From: Otatea glauca
Lineage: Eukaryota > Streptophyta > Magnoliopsida > Poales > Poaceae
NCBI GenBank assembly: GCA_036346275.1
Contig: JAYEVK010000343.1
Coordinates: 1 to 64,000 of the forward strand
DNA length: 64,000 nucleotides
Direction: 5' to 3'
Both the position numbers and the translations under genes were made by a program. Below are positions 11,110 through 22,629 of the stretch, one piece after another. The notes beneath the pieces were generated by a model that saw only the letters and a list, made by a program, of their open reading frames with translations, was not told where the DNA came from and did no database searches. How positions within the stretch are numbered: position 1 is the stretch's first letter; every line of letters starts with the position of its first letter.

Positions 11110-12054
11110 CCTCCTCCGAGCTCGGTCCCCACCGTGTTCCGCATCGCCTCCAGGCTCGGCCGTGTCCCCACGCTAGTTCACCTTCTCCGACATTTCCCGA
11201 TGTAAGATTGTGTCCCGATCTTTCGATGAGGCGATAACCGATTTGGTGGAACGGCTTTGACAATCGACTACAATGTATGATGACGATGCACCTTAGCAAT
11301 CGCTAAACCAACTCGGAGGGTTATTGATCTTGCCGTTGCACGATCAACTGAACAAGAGGTTCAATTCTGCAAGAAACCGAAGAACAAGCAAGAACAATAG
11401 TAAGCGCAATAAGAAATTGTGAATATGAATGAAGGCGAGAATAGGGTGGGGTTCTATTGAAGATCTTGACAAGGTGGTATTCGGCAACTCGAAGACTCAA
11501 AGTTTGCACTTGACTAAACTAATCAAACAAAACCCAATTATTCTAGCGACGGCTATTAAATATATACGAGGAAGAAGGCAAGGGGCGGCCAAGGGAATAG
11601 CCGTGCAACCCTAGGTCGTACAAGGCCTTTGGACCCAAGTGGAGGTGATGACACTGGTAAATTCTGTTCGTTATATTGATTTGACGATCCCCATTGATCC
11701 GAAGGAGTTTGGCCGTGAAACCACTTCCATTGGAAAGCTCTCATCATGGGCTTATCCGTAGTGTCAACGATCGCCTCAAGCGGATTTCGTATGACCTAGA
11801 TATGGTCGTTTTAGTTGGACTGCTCTTGAGGGTCGAACTAGACTCGTGAACAATTGGACTTGATCTCGGGTGGGCTTGGGCGTCAAAGTTGTTGAGCCCT
11901 TATCTTGGCTTGAGGTAGAAGCATGGCTTCTGGGCGACATGATCACATCACCGCTTTGGTCAGCCTCCTTGAGCTCGGTCCCGTCGTGTCCCCGCATCGC
12001 CTCTATGCCCGTCCGTGTCCTCGCTGGTCCACCTCATCCGACTTTCCCTTCTCC
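11110..12054. repeat. Insert of about 760 bp flanked by a duplicated segment of about 92 bp
   Basis: The segments 11110-11202 and 11964-12054 are diverged copies (both contain GAGCTCGGTCCC, GCATCGCCTC and CCGTGTCC). Between them lies sequence unlike the surrounding GC-rich leader, with a retroelement-like feel but no domain I can name. Either an imperfect duplication accompanied the insertion or an older tandem duplication was split. Confidence 0.5.
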
Positions 12055-12427
12055 GGTCGGTCTCCTGTGAGATCGGTTGCGTCCCCACCGTCCCCAACCC
12101 GTCCGCGAAGAGGTAAGAGTCAAGATCCCCAATCCGGCAAAAATGTACATAGGAACTGGTTGTGGTACATATGTACATAAACAGTTCCGTATGATAATGG
12201 ATTGTTGGACGAGAAAACTCAGGGCTGAACTACTTAATGTTAAGCTCAAAAACAAAACAAGGTTACATACACACCAACTAAAGAGAGGTCATGTCAGGAC
12301 AGCGAATATATAGAATACAAAGTTTACTTCATATAAGGTTCAGAGCAACACTGCAAGTGCTACCTAAATTCAAAGCATAGCACTTGAATACACATTCAGT
12401 AAGAGAAATGGATCAATCTTAGAATCC

Positions 12428-12663
12428 ATTTGGCCTAGCTAAAACTTAGGATTCCCAGTAGTAAGTAACCCAGCACCAAGAAAGCAGCTTTATCTTGGTC
12501 TTAACTATTGATTATTGCGCTTACGCCACCCTTCCAACCAGAGGAGGGTGTCTTATGGGAATGTCTAAAATGGCTTTTACCTAAACAGTCACTAAAGCTT
12601 GTCTAATAAGCAAGTTTACTGAGCGTATACGGTTGTACCTTCCTAAGCTAGGCCAAACAAGCC
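12428..12663. mobile_element. Possible MITE inside hAT I
   Basis: Inverted ends TTTGGCCTAGCT (12430-12441) and AAGCTAGGCCAAA (12644-12657) enclose about 200 bases of non-coding DNA. Size and TTTGGCC-type ends resemble PIF/Harbinger or hAT MITEs. The target duplication is not clear. Confidence 0.4.
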
Positions 12664-12887
12664 GTTTCAGTACACGTAGGCATAGCTAATTTGTTGGAAA
12701 GTTAACAAGGAGCAAGCAATTGAATCACAACAAATTGCAATTCTAATAGGAAATGAAGTGTGATGCTATAGCCCTATTAGCTTCTAAGTCTCAGCTAAAC
12801 GACATTTGAAAGACATCAAATGAAACATAGCTGCCATTGCACAAAATAAGCCTAGCAAAAGATGGTGGGGAGGAGAACTAAGTTGGG

Positions 12888-14682
12888 GTGAAATGTAAAA
12901 AATGTCCGCACAAAGCTAGATGTGAAACCTCAAGGGGCACGAAAGCCTTGTGGAATCATTTGGAATTCAAGCACGCCGTAAAGCAAGACCAGCAACAACT
13001 CCAACTTGAGAAGGGTGAAGGTGAAGAAAATAGTACAACTGTTCAGACTTACAGGTTTAATTTGAAGCTAGCCTAAGGAAGTTCTATTTGGCAATAGTTA
13101 TGCATGAATATCCCTTTGCTATGGTTGAGCATAAGTACTTTATTGATTTCATCAAGTCTCTACATGCTGATCTTTCATTCAAGTCTCGCACAACCACTAG
13201 AAAAGATATATTGGAAATGTTTGGGGATGAAAAGAAGTTGTATAAACAATTTAAAACTCTTTCATGCCGATTTTCTGCCACTATGGACATGTGGATATCT
13301 AATCAAAATAAAGGCTATATGTGCATCACTATGCATTGGATTGATGATAATTGGCGTATGCAAAAAAGAGTAGTTAAATTTAGTCATGTCAAAGGGAGCC
13401 ATATAGGAACTAATCTAGCAAATGAATTTGTCAAGGGTGTCATGTCTATGAACATTGAGAAGAAGTTATTTGCTCTCACTCTAGACAATACATCATCCAA
13501 TGATAAATGTGTTAGAGAAGTTGTGACCGAGCTTAATAAGTATTCTCCCTTGATTTGTGATGGGCCTTTTTTCATGTGAGGTGTTTCTGCCACATACTAA
13601 ACCTTGTTGCCCAAGATGGTTTGAAAGTAATTTCATCTTGATTCAAAATATTAGAGCTACTATTGCAATTGTGAAGAATTCTCCAATGCAATGGGAGGAA
13701 TTTCAGAAGTGTGCATCAGAATGTGATTTAGACAACAAATCTGGTCTTCCTTTGGATGTGTCTACAAGATGGAACTCCACATATGAAATGTTAAGGCAAG
13801 CTATTTACTATAGGAGGGCTTTTGATAGGCTATTGTACTTGAATAAGGGTAAATATGAGAAGTGTGCTCCAACATATGAAGAATGGGATATGGCTGAATT
13901 ACTATGCAAGTGTTTGCAAAAATTCAATGATGTTACTCTTATATTTTTGAAATCAATATCCAACATCAAACCCATTTTGGTGGAAATTTTGTGAGATTAA
14001 GATTGCACTTGCAGAATGGTGTGATAGTGTTGATGATAATATATCTTCTATAGCAGAGGCTATGAAAGCCAAATATGACAAGTATTGGGACAAGTCTAAC
14101 ATAGCTGTTGCTGTGGCATGCTTTCTTGATCCTAGATACAAGAAAAGGCTAGTTGAATATTTTATGGGGAGGATTTATCATGAGAGGGCAGCCCATGAAG
14201 TTAATCACTTCATTGATGTTGTCAAAAATTGTTCGAAGCTTACTAATCCAACACACCTAAAACATCAAAGTCTAATCCCGAAAAAGAACCTTCTCACCCA
14301 CTTGGTGATGCCGACTTTGACATTGAATAGTTCTTGTATGAGGATGCAGCTTTGACAACACATGGTGGTATAAATGAATTGGAGGTATACATGAAAGAAA
14401 AACCAATTCGATGGGTTGATCCTAGTGGTAAGGATGCGGTTTGATATATTGTCATGGTGGAACACACATCAAGGGACATTTCCTATTCTCTCACGACTAG
14501 CCCGTGATGTGTTAGCTATTCAAGTATCAACTGTTGCTTCAAAGTTGGCTTTTAGTGCTGGTGGACGTGTTGTTGATCCATTTCGTAGTCGACTAGAGCT
14601 TGAGGTGGTTGAGGCTCCAATTTGTACCAAGGACCGGGTATCTTCATCGAGGAAAGATAATAATAAGTCATTAAGTTCATAG
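12888..14682 (+). pseudogene. hAT transposase (BED finger, RNase-H-like core, dimerisation domain), frameshifted
   Basis: hAT transposases cut and paste their element in the nucleus. The pieces in order: a BED zinc finger at 12888-12985 (CKKCPHKARC then HLEFKH, the Cys2-His2 spacing), the core from 13088 with FSATMDMWISNQNKGY and the LTLDNTSSND motif, a middle part at 13600-13990 with LDVSTRWNSTYEML, a DUF4413-like RNase-H fold part at 14062-14220 (ACFLDPRYKK), and the C-terminal dimerisation domain at 14440-14620 with the WW/L...LARDVLAIQVSTVASKLAFS pattern. Frames change near 13077, 13575 and 13994 and there are stops, so no full-length product is possible. It belongs to the RICESLEEPER/DAYSLEEPER-type branch by domain order, though domesticated genes of that type stay open and this one does not. 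Confidence 0.8.
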
Positions 14683-15781
14683 TTTACACCATTTTCAATT
14701 TTCGTTTACTATCTTTATAACATTTTTAAATTACAGGTTCTAAGGAGAAGATAACATCACTTGCTAATGAGTTGGATTTGCACCTAGAGGATAAAGAATG
14801 TGCTACAACATACATGAACGAGGAGGTTTGCTAATTGTCAATTTGTAGTTGGACTTATTCTTTGTTTTCGTTTTGAGCTCCTTTACACCATTTTTGTGTC
14901 AATCGAAATGTTTTTTATAGGATGATAGGATAAATGTGGATGATATGTTGGTGATTGGCCAGTGAATGTTAAGCCAATGGTACGCTTTCTTGTTGCCAAA
15001 ATATACCATTTTATAGACACTAAGACTTTCTTACATAGTTTTCCATTTTATACTTAGTGCTTCATTGTTGATGCTTCTTTTTCGGATCTGCGAAGAGATC
15101 ACTGGTACTTTTGCATGTCACTTGGTGTGCAGACCCTTATCGTTTTTTAGGCCACCCTTTTGCCCTAGATACATTTTTCTTATACCTGCTGATGCTTCCT
15201 AGGATTCACAGTCATAGCTTGTGTAAGAACTAATCACTCTGTATTGCATATACAATGCACTATGTGAAACCAGCTACCACTGTATCTTGATTGCGGTTGA
15301 ATGTGCAGTCCAGTTACTACGTCGTAGTGTAAATGAAATGTGGAATGTTTGGACAGATGGTTTTTGGAAAACAAAAAACAAAAACGCTTGATTGCGGTTG
15401 GATGTGCTACATCATATAAGTGCATATGTTGATTGGAATTGTACTTGGCTGCATATTATTTTTATGTAGGGAAGGCAGCTATTATTGAATTTGAAACACT
15501 TACATGTCTTGAAGGTTCTAGTAAAGTTTTTTGTATGGCTGATTGATCCTAATATGCGCGACATATAGGTTTACGCTTTCATGCATTATCCGACTAACTA
15601 TTCGTGATCGAGACTAATCGTATCGAGCGACTTGTATTCACTCCGTATTCGTGACCGAAGTAATCCGCATTTGTATTCGAATCCGGCACTGTCTGTATCC
15701 GATTCTGTATCCGAGAAAAAATTTGGAATAGAATATGGAATGAGTGAAATCCGTCCAGTATCCGCTCCGTTTGCACCCCTA

Positions 15782-18055
15782 CTCACTGGCGATGCACTAA
15801 TGGACAACTTTTATACTTACAAGTTGTCAAACTGAGAGCCATAAATATTACCTAGGTTCAATGCATTCCTGTACTGCAGCCTGAAAACTTGTAGAAACCC
15901 TGAAAATAGCCTAAAAGTACATATTGCCGCAATAGTACCTTAGATTTGTTTGTTAGGGCAAAAAACATGCGGATAAGGGTAAAAGTGGGCGCGGTGTTCG
16001 CGAACCCGTTTAAATTAGCCCACCAAATAATGTTATGTGGACACCCACATCTTATTTAATAAATTAGCTGCTGAAGCCCGCATCGCTCACCTCTTACATG
16101 AAGGGCTCCTCTATGCCTCGTCTCATCGCCGCCTCTCCGAGTCTCCTCTCACAGCCTCTCCTCTCGGCTCTCGACGTCGGCACGCTTCTATTTGAAAAGT
16201 AGATCCTCTGTGAAGTTTATAGCTGAAAGAATTTTTTATTGGAGTCAGTTGCAAAGATTATTTTGGATTGGGTTGGTTTCAAGTGTGTAGTATGGACTGG
16301 ATTAGTTTCAATGGTTATAATAATAAAGATGTAGTGTGGATTCCTCTAGTATATTGTTTTGTATAGAAGCAATGATAATAAGATTGCTCTTTTCATGTCT
16401 TCTGCAGAAAGTGCAGTGTGCAAACTTCTCAAATCTGGGTACCGTTGTTATTAGAGTGATCTGTATTAAGTTAAGTTTTGAACATCATATTCTATGGAAA
16501 CAACATTGGATCTCCAATCAAAACAAGAGATATGATGTTTCTTGTTTTAAGAACCAGATATGACGTTTCTTTCGTGACTTGCTGTTGTTTTTGCTCTTTG
16601 TAAGTAATAGAGAAGAAGCAGCGGAGCATTATCAGGCTATTAGCATAAGACTTATATACTAGTACTAGCGAACAGCAGTGCGGTAGAAGAAGCGATAGAG
16701 GTAGAGAGCATTAACATTTGCATGGTTAGTGCCCAAACTATTGTATTTTAGAACATTAACATTCAGCAGCAAACACAAATTTTCATGCCCAAACTATTGT
16801 ATTATCTCAACTAAAAGAAAATTATAAGATTTTGTGGGTTTTGTGGGCGCCGCATTGCCCGCACAAGCCTTTCGCGGGCTACCGCAATATCCGCATAAAT
16901 GTTTGCGGTCAATGTGGGCAATATGAAGCTAACCCACAATGCATCTCACTTTCGGGATTGATGCGAAAGAGTTACATTAGACAGACAAAAAAGAAGCAAT
17001 GTACAATGCTATGAAGAAAGCAAGATAAAGGGAAAACAATACTGGCCACCAGACAAGGCTTGAAGTCGAAGACCCTAATACAGGGTATCCTGAATTTAGC
17101 AAGGAATGACTACCAAGTAGGAGTAACAATAAGATAGCATCTTACAGAACTGCAAAAGAAAATGAATGAAAGAAATCTTCTCTCAATTGTTCTTCCATCA
17201 CAGACCGTGTATAATATCCTAAATTGTGTGAAGGAACCGCATTCTTTGCTGTTGGGGTCGCCATTTTGGTTGCTCACTCGCTTGTTAAGAAGAATGTACT
17301 ACCCATGTGCTATTTGAATTTTGAATTGTTCTGCTCTACTTATGAGTGACTGTAGTTGGGTATTTGTTTTCTTTAGTTGTATGTAATTCAGGCGATGAGA
17401 AGAGAAAGACAGAAGTTGTACAAAAGCTACTGCAATTGTAGTTATCGTCTCATTAATCAGGTGATCAGAAGAAAATGGGAGAAGAAACTTATCTTTACAT
17501 TTTAAGTAGTATTCAAATCGTATGGATTCTGTAGATTTTTATATTTGTCGAAATGCAGTAGTGTGATTTGATAGCTGAAATTTGATATCAGAGGCACAAG
17601 ATTCAGGCAACTCCTTGTTGTAATGTGAAGCTGGTTGATCTTGAGTTCTGTGTTGATACTTTGGCCGTTCATGTTTTGCAATCTGGAAGCTACTGTAGTT
17701 TGTATGTTTTAACCACAAACAAGACAATTGATACTTAGGCAAATGCAAAATGATAATTTGATTATTCCTGTAGTTTGTAAAGTTTAGTATTTCTCGCTAA
17801 AGGATCGAATTTCTGCATCTGTCATTGCAAATGTATGCATTTATAGGTGTAAATTTTTCTTTGAATTTGCTAGAATGTTTTTCCATATTCAACCATAGAC
17901 CACCAACAGGCCGACGAGATTCTACCTCTTTTGGTCATTTTATTTAGGAATAACTCCATTCGAAACCCATGTGAACTCTTATGAACGTCTAAGTTTCAAC
18001 TTTGAACTACAAAACCGGGCATTGAACCCTCAACTATCAATATCATTCATTTGAA
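15782..18055. other. Gene-free stretch with a possible decayed inverted-repeat element
   Basis: No convincing coding region on either strand. GC-rich ends around 15960-16020 (GTGGGCGCGG) and 16845-16930 (GTGGGCGCCG; CATAAATGTTTGCGG read in reverse) have partial inverted similarity and may mark a decayed hAT-type element of about 1 kb. The rest is AT-rich and unremarkable. Confidence 0.35.
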
Positions 18056-18455
18056 CATAATAGTAGAGGTGGGCGTCGTCTTTGGCGAGCTTGCTTGCGG
18101 GCATGAGCACGACGGACGCGTGCCAAAACCATGCTATGCAACCATGGTTCGGCCAGCATGCTGTGCCGTGCCAACCCAGCTCGCCTTTGACGAGCCCAGG
18201 CACGGCCCATTAGTGATTCGTCTTGGCCAGTGCGGTCCATTGTGACGTGAGGAAAGGAGCCGAGAGCGCACGTAAGGCGAGGCATGGACACAAATATTGA
18301 GGAAAAAGAACTAAATTTTATTCATTCTTGAATAGGTACAGAGTTACTACCTTGTTAAAACCCTTACACCCGGTGTGGGGTATCTCAATAAGGAAAAGAG
18401 TACAATAACTATATACATATACATAGACTAGTCGAGTCGAGGTGATCAAAGTCGG

Positions 18456-20430
18456 CTAACGCCTCCGCGGTCTCCGAATCCTTGGTCTAATGTTGTCTTC
18501 TCTCATCTGTACACACCGGACTTTGAGGCATGTGATTGTCTCAACCATCTCAAGCGTGAGAGATAACCTCCTTGGCTCAACTATGCTCCCATCGAGGCTG
18601 AAAGTGGCTTCCGACAAGACAGGTGGACACGAAACCACAAGTACATCCCGTGAAAATTGCGATAGCACAAGATAAATCTGTTGGTGATTCTTCCACCACA
18701 AGAGCAAGTTAAGTTCACCGCCATCCCGATGTCAAGCTTAGTCTCCGGAAAGGCATGTCAAGATAATGGTTGATCTCTACGTGGATTCTATTGCGACACC
18801 TCGGTGCTTGGAAGACAAACTAGGCGCCTTGCCTTTTAGCTTCTTCCACATGCTTGAAGCAGTCGAACTGCCACGTGCTTGTTGCATTATTGAGGAAGAT
18901 CTTCTTGTTTAACTTCTACTGCCAAAATTTTCATAATATTTGTCGAAAACCCTGAAAAACTCGTTGTGAACATGAGTATAGGCCACAAAAAAATCATGAT
19001 TAAATGCTTCACCTATTCCCTCGAAGTCACCCTACAAATCAGATAATTTTCTCAAAGAATCCAAAATAGTAGATATGTGGAATAGCTTGAAAATATTTTA
19101 AATTTTAGCAAAGTCCAAAGCCACTCAATGACTAAGCAAGAAGTTGGGTAGTAAACATCGGATAAAATCTTGATTGCATCGTAAAAAATTAAAAAAAATC
19201 ACAAAAAGGCCAGCAACTTCCCAATCTACATCATTAACCAACTGCTTACTAGAATTACAATTGATGAAGATAATGATAATATACTCGTAGTTCTTGCGCC
19301 ACTCCAGCATAGTATACGTAGAGTTCTATCTAACCATCATGTCAAGGTTGAATTTTCTTAGCATCTTATTATTGGCCTTACAGTACTCCGAGAACTGGGC
19401 GTATCTTACAGTCGAACCTGTAACAAATTAGATAGCATCGTGTATGTTGTCCATACTAGGTTTCATTACATGCAAACCTGCCTGCACAATGAAATTAATG
19501 ATGTGACATATGCACTTGTCTTCAAGTGCGATGCAAGATGTTCTATGGCTGTCGTGTTAGCTGATGCATTGTCAAGAGTAATAGCAATAATTCTACTTTC
19601 TATTTTAAATTACCTAATAACCTTAAGTACACATACAGCAATAGCCTCTCCGGTGTGTGCCTCATCGATTGACCTAAATTGTTTATGTTATAGTCTTCTC
19701 CCAAGTAATGTACGAAAACACTAAAGATAGGTTGCTCTTTGGTGGGGTGAAGTCCATATTTCTAAGATCAAAGCAAAGGAAAAACTAACTCTCGTGTAGT
19801 CTTCTTTCAACATTGCTAGTTTACATTTATACATTACATATATGTTACGTGTAGTTGTTCTCTTACTAACGTGTTGATATTAAGGGAAAAACCCTTGCCT
19901 TCGTTCCTAACCTTCGTCTAGTCGATATCTTCTTTAAGCATGTCTCTATGTGTCGCTTGAGATGACCTATTCCTCCACATGCACGTGCAAATAATTTAGC
20001 TTGATAGTATTTACACATAGCATACGCTAGGCTCTTTTTCGAATGGTTTATGGGCAGAAGCTATAATCCTCACTTTTTCCTAGCGTCTAGACAAATAAAA
20101 CCCTCAAGACAGAAAAGACTCCCTCCCTATATTATTATATCATATATTCCTTCCTCAATTTCGACGATTCTATCCATATGTTGCCAGTACCATGCCCGTC
20201 AACTACTAGAGCCTCCAGCCACTTGTTGCACCGATGTAGCAGCATTGGGGTTCAATCGTGCTTCGCCTCCTCAGGAAAGTAAGAGGCATCCTCGATGTCC
20301 TACGTATCATCCATATAACGGTCATCCATACCATAATCTCCCATGCCCAAGGAGAGTTGGCTCGGATCGATCTTTTGATCCAAAGGAGGGGACTAGGAGT
20401 GTGAGGCGTGCTCTCTGCTCTTGCTAAATA
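18456..20430 (-). pseudogene. hAT transposase of copy A, broken
   Basis: Read on the - strand from 20430 down: an N-terminal acidic stretch with MDDRYMDDT, a BED finger around 19960-20030 (CKYYQAK, then HLKRH), a decayed core (19400-19900 and 18800-19310, with stops), and the hAT dimerisation domain at 18456-18707 (LLWWKNHQQIYLVLSQFSRD; EATFSLDG; EPRRLSL). The second zinc-finger Cys is Tyr here and stop codons interrupt several segments, so this copy is dead. The same domain order is seen in copies B and C. Confidence 0.7.
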
Positions 20431-20619
20431 TTTTGTTCTTTTAGAGTGGTGAGAGAGCAAAATCGAAATATTTCATGTCTTTGAAGAAACAAGTGGCCGA
20501 GGAGGGTTTTATAGCGATCAATTAGGCGAACAATGGATTTGGAATCGGCTTTATTTCTTTCACCCATCACATTGCTGTCTCTCTTTGTCATTTGACCGTT
20601 GCGCTCACTTTCTCTGAAG

Positions 20620-20840
20620 GAATCTTTCTCTCCCTCTCAGTATCCTTCTCTTTCTCTCTGTCTCTCTCCCCCTTCCCCATACTCTTTCCCTTTCTCTCTC
20701 TTCACTCGAGACGCCCTCCCTCCCTCTCCTCTCGCCCGAGATCTCGGCTCCCCGCCTCCCTCTCCCTTCGCCTCCCCTTCCCCTTCATCGCCATCCCCTT
20801 GCTCCACAGCCACCCCGCCTCTCTCCCTCCGTCCAAATCC
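20620..20840. repeat. Polypyrimidine tract in hAT copy A leader
   Basis: About 200 bases almost purely C and T on the + strand (CTCTCTCTGTCTCTCTCCCC-like). A similar C/T-rich zone lies at 61830-62340 in copy C, so it is a family feature of the 5' untranslated or promoter part. Confidence 0.7.
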
Positions 20841-20869
20841 TCACCCCACGCTCGGTGTCGATGCATGGG

Positions 20870-21120
20870 CGGTGTGGCCGGTGAGCTTGGTGGGCGTCGC
20901 CTTGATGCTGCGTGTAGCTTGGTAGGCGAGCTCGACGGGCATCCGCTCGGTCGCTTGAGCAAGGTGGTGGGCAAGCTCGGCGGTCGTAGTGGCAGGTGAG
21001 CTTGGTTTGGCAGGCATGGCATCGGTGGCGAGCGAGCTCAGCATGGCAGGTGACCTCGGCGGGGTGCACATGGCATTGGTGGCAGCCTGGCGGGCAAGCT
21101 TGAGCACGAGGGCATCGGTC
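20870..21120. repeat. Degenerate tandem repeat of about 45 bp in hAT copy A 5' region
   Basis: Repeated units with GGCAGGTGAGCTCGG-like and GGGCATCGG-like cores occur about six times. It is GC-rich and non-coding. Subterminal repeats of this type are common in hAT elements and may bind transposase. Confidence 0.5.
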
Positions 21121-21734
21121 ACCAAGTATTCGTGACGCTCTCTCTAGTCTCCTCCCCGCCATGGCCCCGGCACGACGACCGTGTGCCACGGGCCGCCATC
21201 GGCCACATGGGCCATGCCATGCACGTGTTGATGTCTTTGCGAGGCGAGGCTATGTCGTGGCACACTCACCAGCGTGGCGTGCGAGCATGGCCCATTTGAG
21301 TATGCCATGCTCTACTACCCCTATGCCGGTTGGTAGGCTGGCACGACCCAAATGTAATCGTGGCATGCCGACATGGCCTATTCGAATGCGGGCGGGCCAA
21401 GCCTTAGGCCGGTCATGCCCACCATGCCACTTGCTGGCCCAAAAAGCATAGCCCGATGCCCACCTCTAACTGGGTGCTACGAGGAAGACAATGTCGACAC
21501 CAAGTCAGCTGCATCTATATCAAAATAGCTTCCACGTTGGCGCCAAACTGCCTTCAATCGGTCCTTGGGAAAAAAATTAACAATTATACCTGATGGGGTG
21601 TCAAATGTCCAGTTTTATGGTTAATGTTGAAACTTAAAGACTTTCAAAGGAATTCAGGGAGGTCAAATGGACTTTCATTTCTTTGTTTGGTTTTGCTATT
21701 TTACTTTAGATTGAGAACATTTTTCTCTTTTTTG

Positions 21735-21905
21735 AGAGAGTACGAATAGTTATTCACACACACCGCACTCACACCGTCCACGCACATACACGTGTATACT
21801 CTAAGAATTGGTGCACATCAGCGCTAAATTTGGGACTTGAACCCTGTTGGCTTGAGTTCACACTTCACGCCTAGCCATCTAGCCATAGGCTAGCTTCTAT
21901 CGATT
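21735..21905 (-). mobile_element. SINE-like unit with tRNA-type promoter boxes
   Basis: On the - strand a box-A-like TGGCTAGATGGCTAGG (about 21884-21869) is followed about 40 bases later by a good box B, GGGTTCAAGTCCC (21844-21832), then about 90 bases of unique sequence and a CTCTCAAAAAA tail near 21736. Spacing fits a tRNA-derived polymerase III promoter. It is not a tRNA gene because no cloverleaf can be completed. Confidence 0.5.
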
Positions 21906-22629
21906 GTATTTTTCTAGTGTATACAAAATAATAGACGTTAAAGTAATTATCGTTAATCAGGAGAAAAACAAAGGGATCATAGGTCAGACCCAATTGTAAT
22001 CACTTGGATTAGAACGAGGACTCTATATCGAATATGATCTTGATTAAAAAAATTGAATAATATGTGAAGGGGATCTCCATGTTTGGACTGAGTTTTTTTT
22101 TTTGGAATTAGTTCAAATTTTGAAAGGAATCTACAGCTGGAAAGCCCAATCAGTAAAATTTGAAAAGTAGGCATTATGCAGCCCGGACAACACCCTTCCT
22201 GGAATTATTCCAGAAGCATCACTTGTTTCAATACATGCATGGTACTAGTATTGTTTTGACCAGACCACGGTATTACTATTGTCGGTGCGCAAGTAATACA
22301 GACTAGACATAGTATATGACAACCATATGTACAACGTAACCCATCTATTAGAAGTCAGGGTGATACAGCATTTTAGCAAAAAGCAGCGGACAAAAATATT
22401 AAGCCTGCACTCACATCATTGTATAGTTTTGCAGTATTCCCACTTCTCGTGCGTCATACAGTTGTCTCTGTTCTACCAGCTCCTCTCAACTTGATTTTTG
22501 ACACCTTGCTGCTTGACCAAAAGCCAACATCACCATCATCAGTAAATAAGCAAAATAGGTAGCGACAAGAATCCAAAATCATCCTAAAAGAAAAGGAAAC
22601 CTAAACACAGTCTGCAAACAGCAAGAAAC
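21906..22629. other. Intergenic, no gene seen
   Basis: AT-rich sequence. It may include the 3' untranslated part of the - strand fragments that end at 22630. Confidence 0.4.

Larger units (their letters stand above)
10612..15781 (+). mobile_element. Decayed hAT transposon I with BED-finger transposase
   Basis: The left end begins TAGGGTGCAAATAGAGCGGA and the right end, read on the other strand, begins TAGGGGTGCAAACGGAGCGG, a good inverted repeat with a long AT-rich subterminal zone full of CGGATA/TATCCG motifs (10620-10860 and 15580-15770). Flanking bases are CTCACAAC on the left and CTCACTGG on the right, so at most a decayed 8-bp target duplication (first five match). Between them lies a broken hAT transposase on the + strand plus secondary insertions, so this was an autonomous copy that has died. 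Confidence 0.75.
18064..21468 (-). mobile_element. hAT transposon, family of copies A/B/C, copy A
   Basis: The left end begins TAGAGGTGGGCGTCG and the right end, read in reverse, begins TAGAGGTGGGCATCG. Both subterminal zones are GC-rich with repeated GGCACGGCCC-like and CATGGC motifs. Flanking 8-mers (CATAATAG and ACTGGGTG) do not match, so no target duplication survives. A broken transposase is on the - strand. Transposase and 3' parts are strongly similar to two further copies at 56-62.8 kb. Confidence 0.75.
17984..21646. mobile_element. Inverted-repeat element split by hAT copy A
   Basis: The left segment 17984-18035 (AAGTTTCAACTTTGAAC, then AAAACCGGGCATT) and the right segment 21596-21646 read in reverse (AAGTTTCAACATTAACC, then AAAACTGGACATTTGACACC) are diverged inverted copies. 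They flank the hAT element almost exactly, so the hAT probably inserted into a MITE or small MULE-type element. Confidence 0.5.

Noticed and set aside
20592..21451. Pro/Ser/Leu-rich and His/Cys-rich open frames
   Set aside because: They translate the C/T-rich tract and GC tandem repeats of hAT copy A; no domain and no splice-consistent context.
18056..21476. 8-bp target duplication for hAT copy A
   Set aside because: The flanking octamers CATAATAG and ACTGGGTG do not match in any register close to the ends.
21832..21884. tRNA gene
   Set aside because: Box A and box B are present but acceptor, anticodon and T stems cannot all be formed, so a SINE-like origin is more likely.
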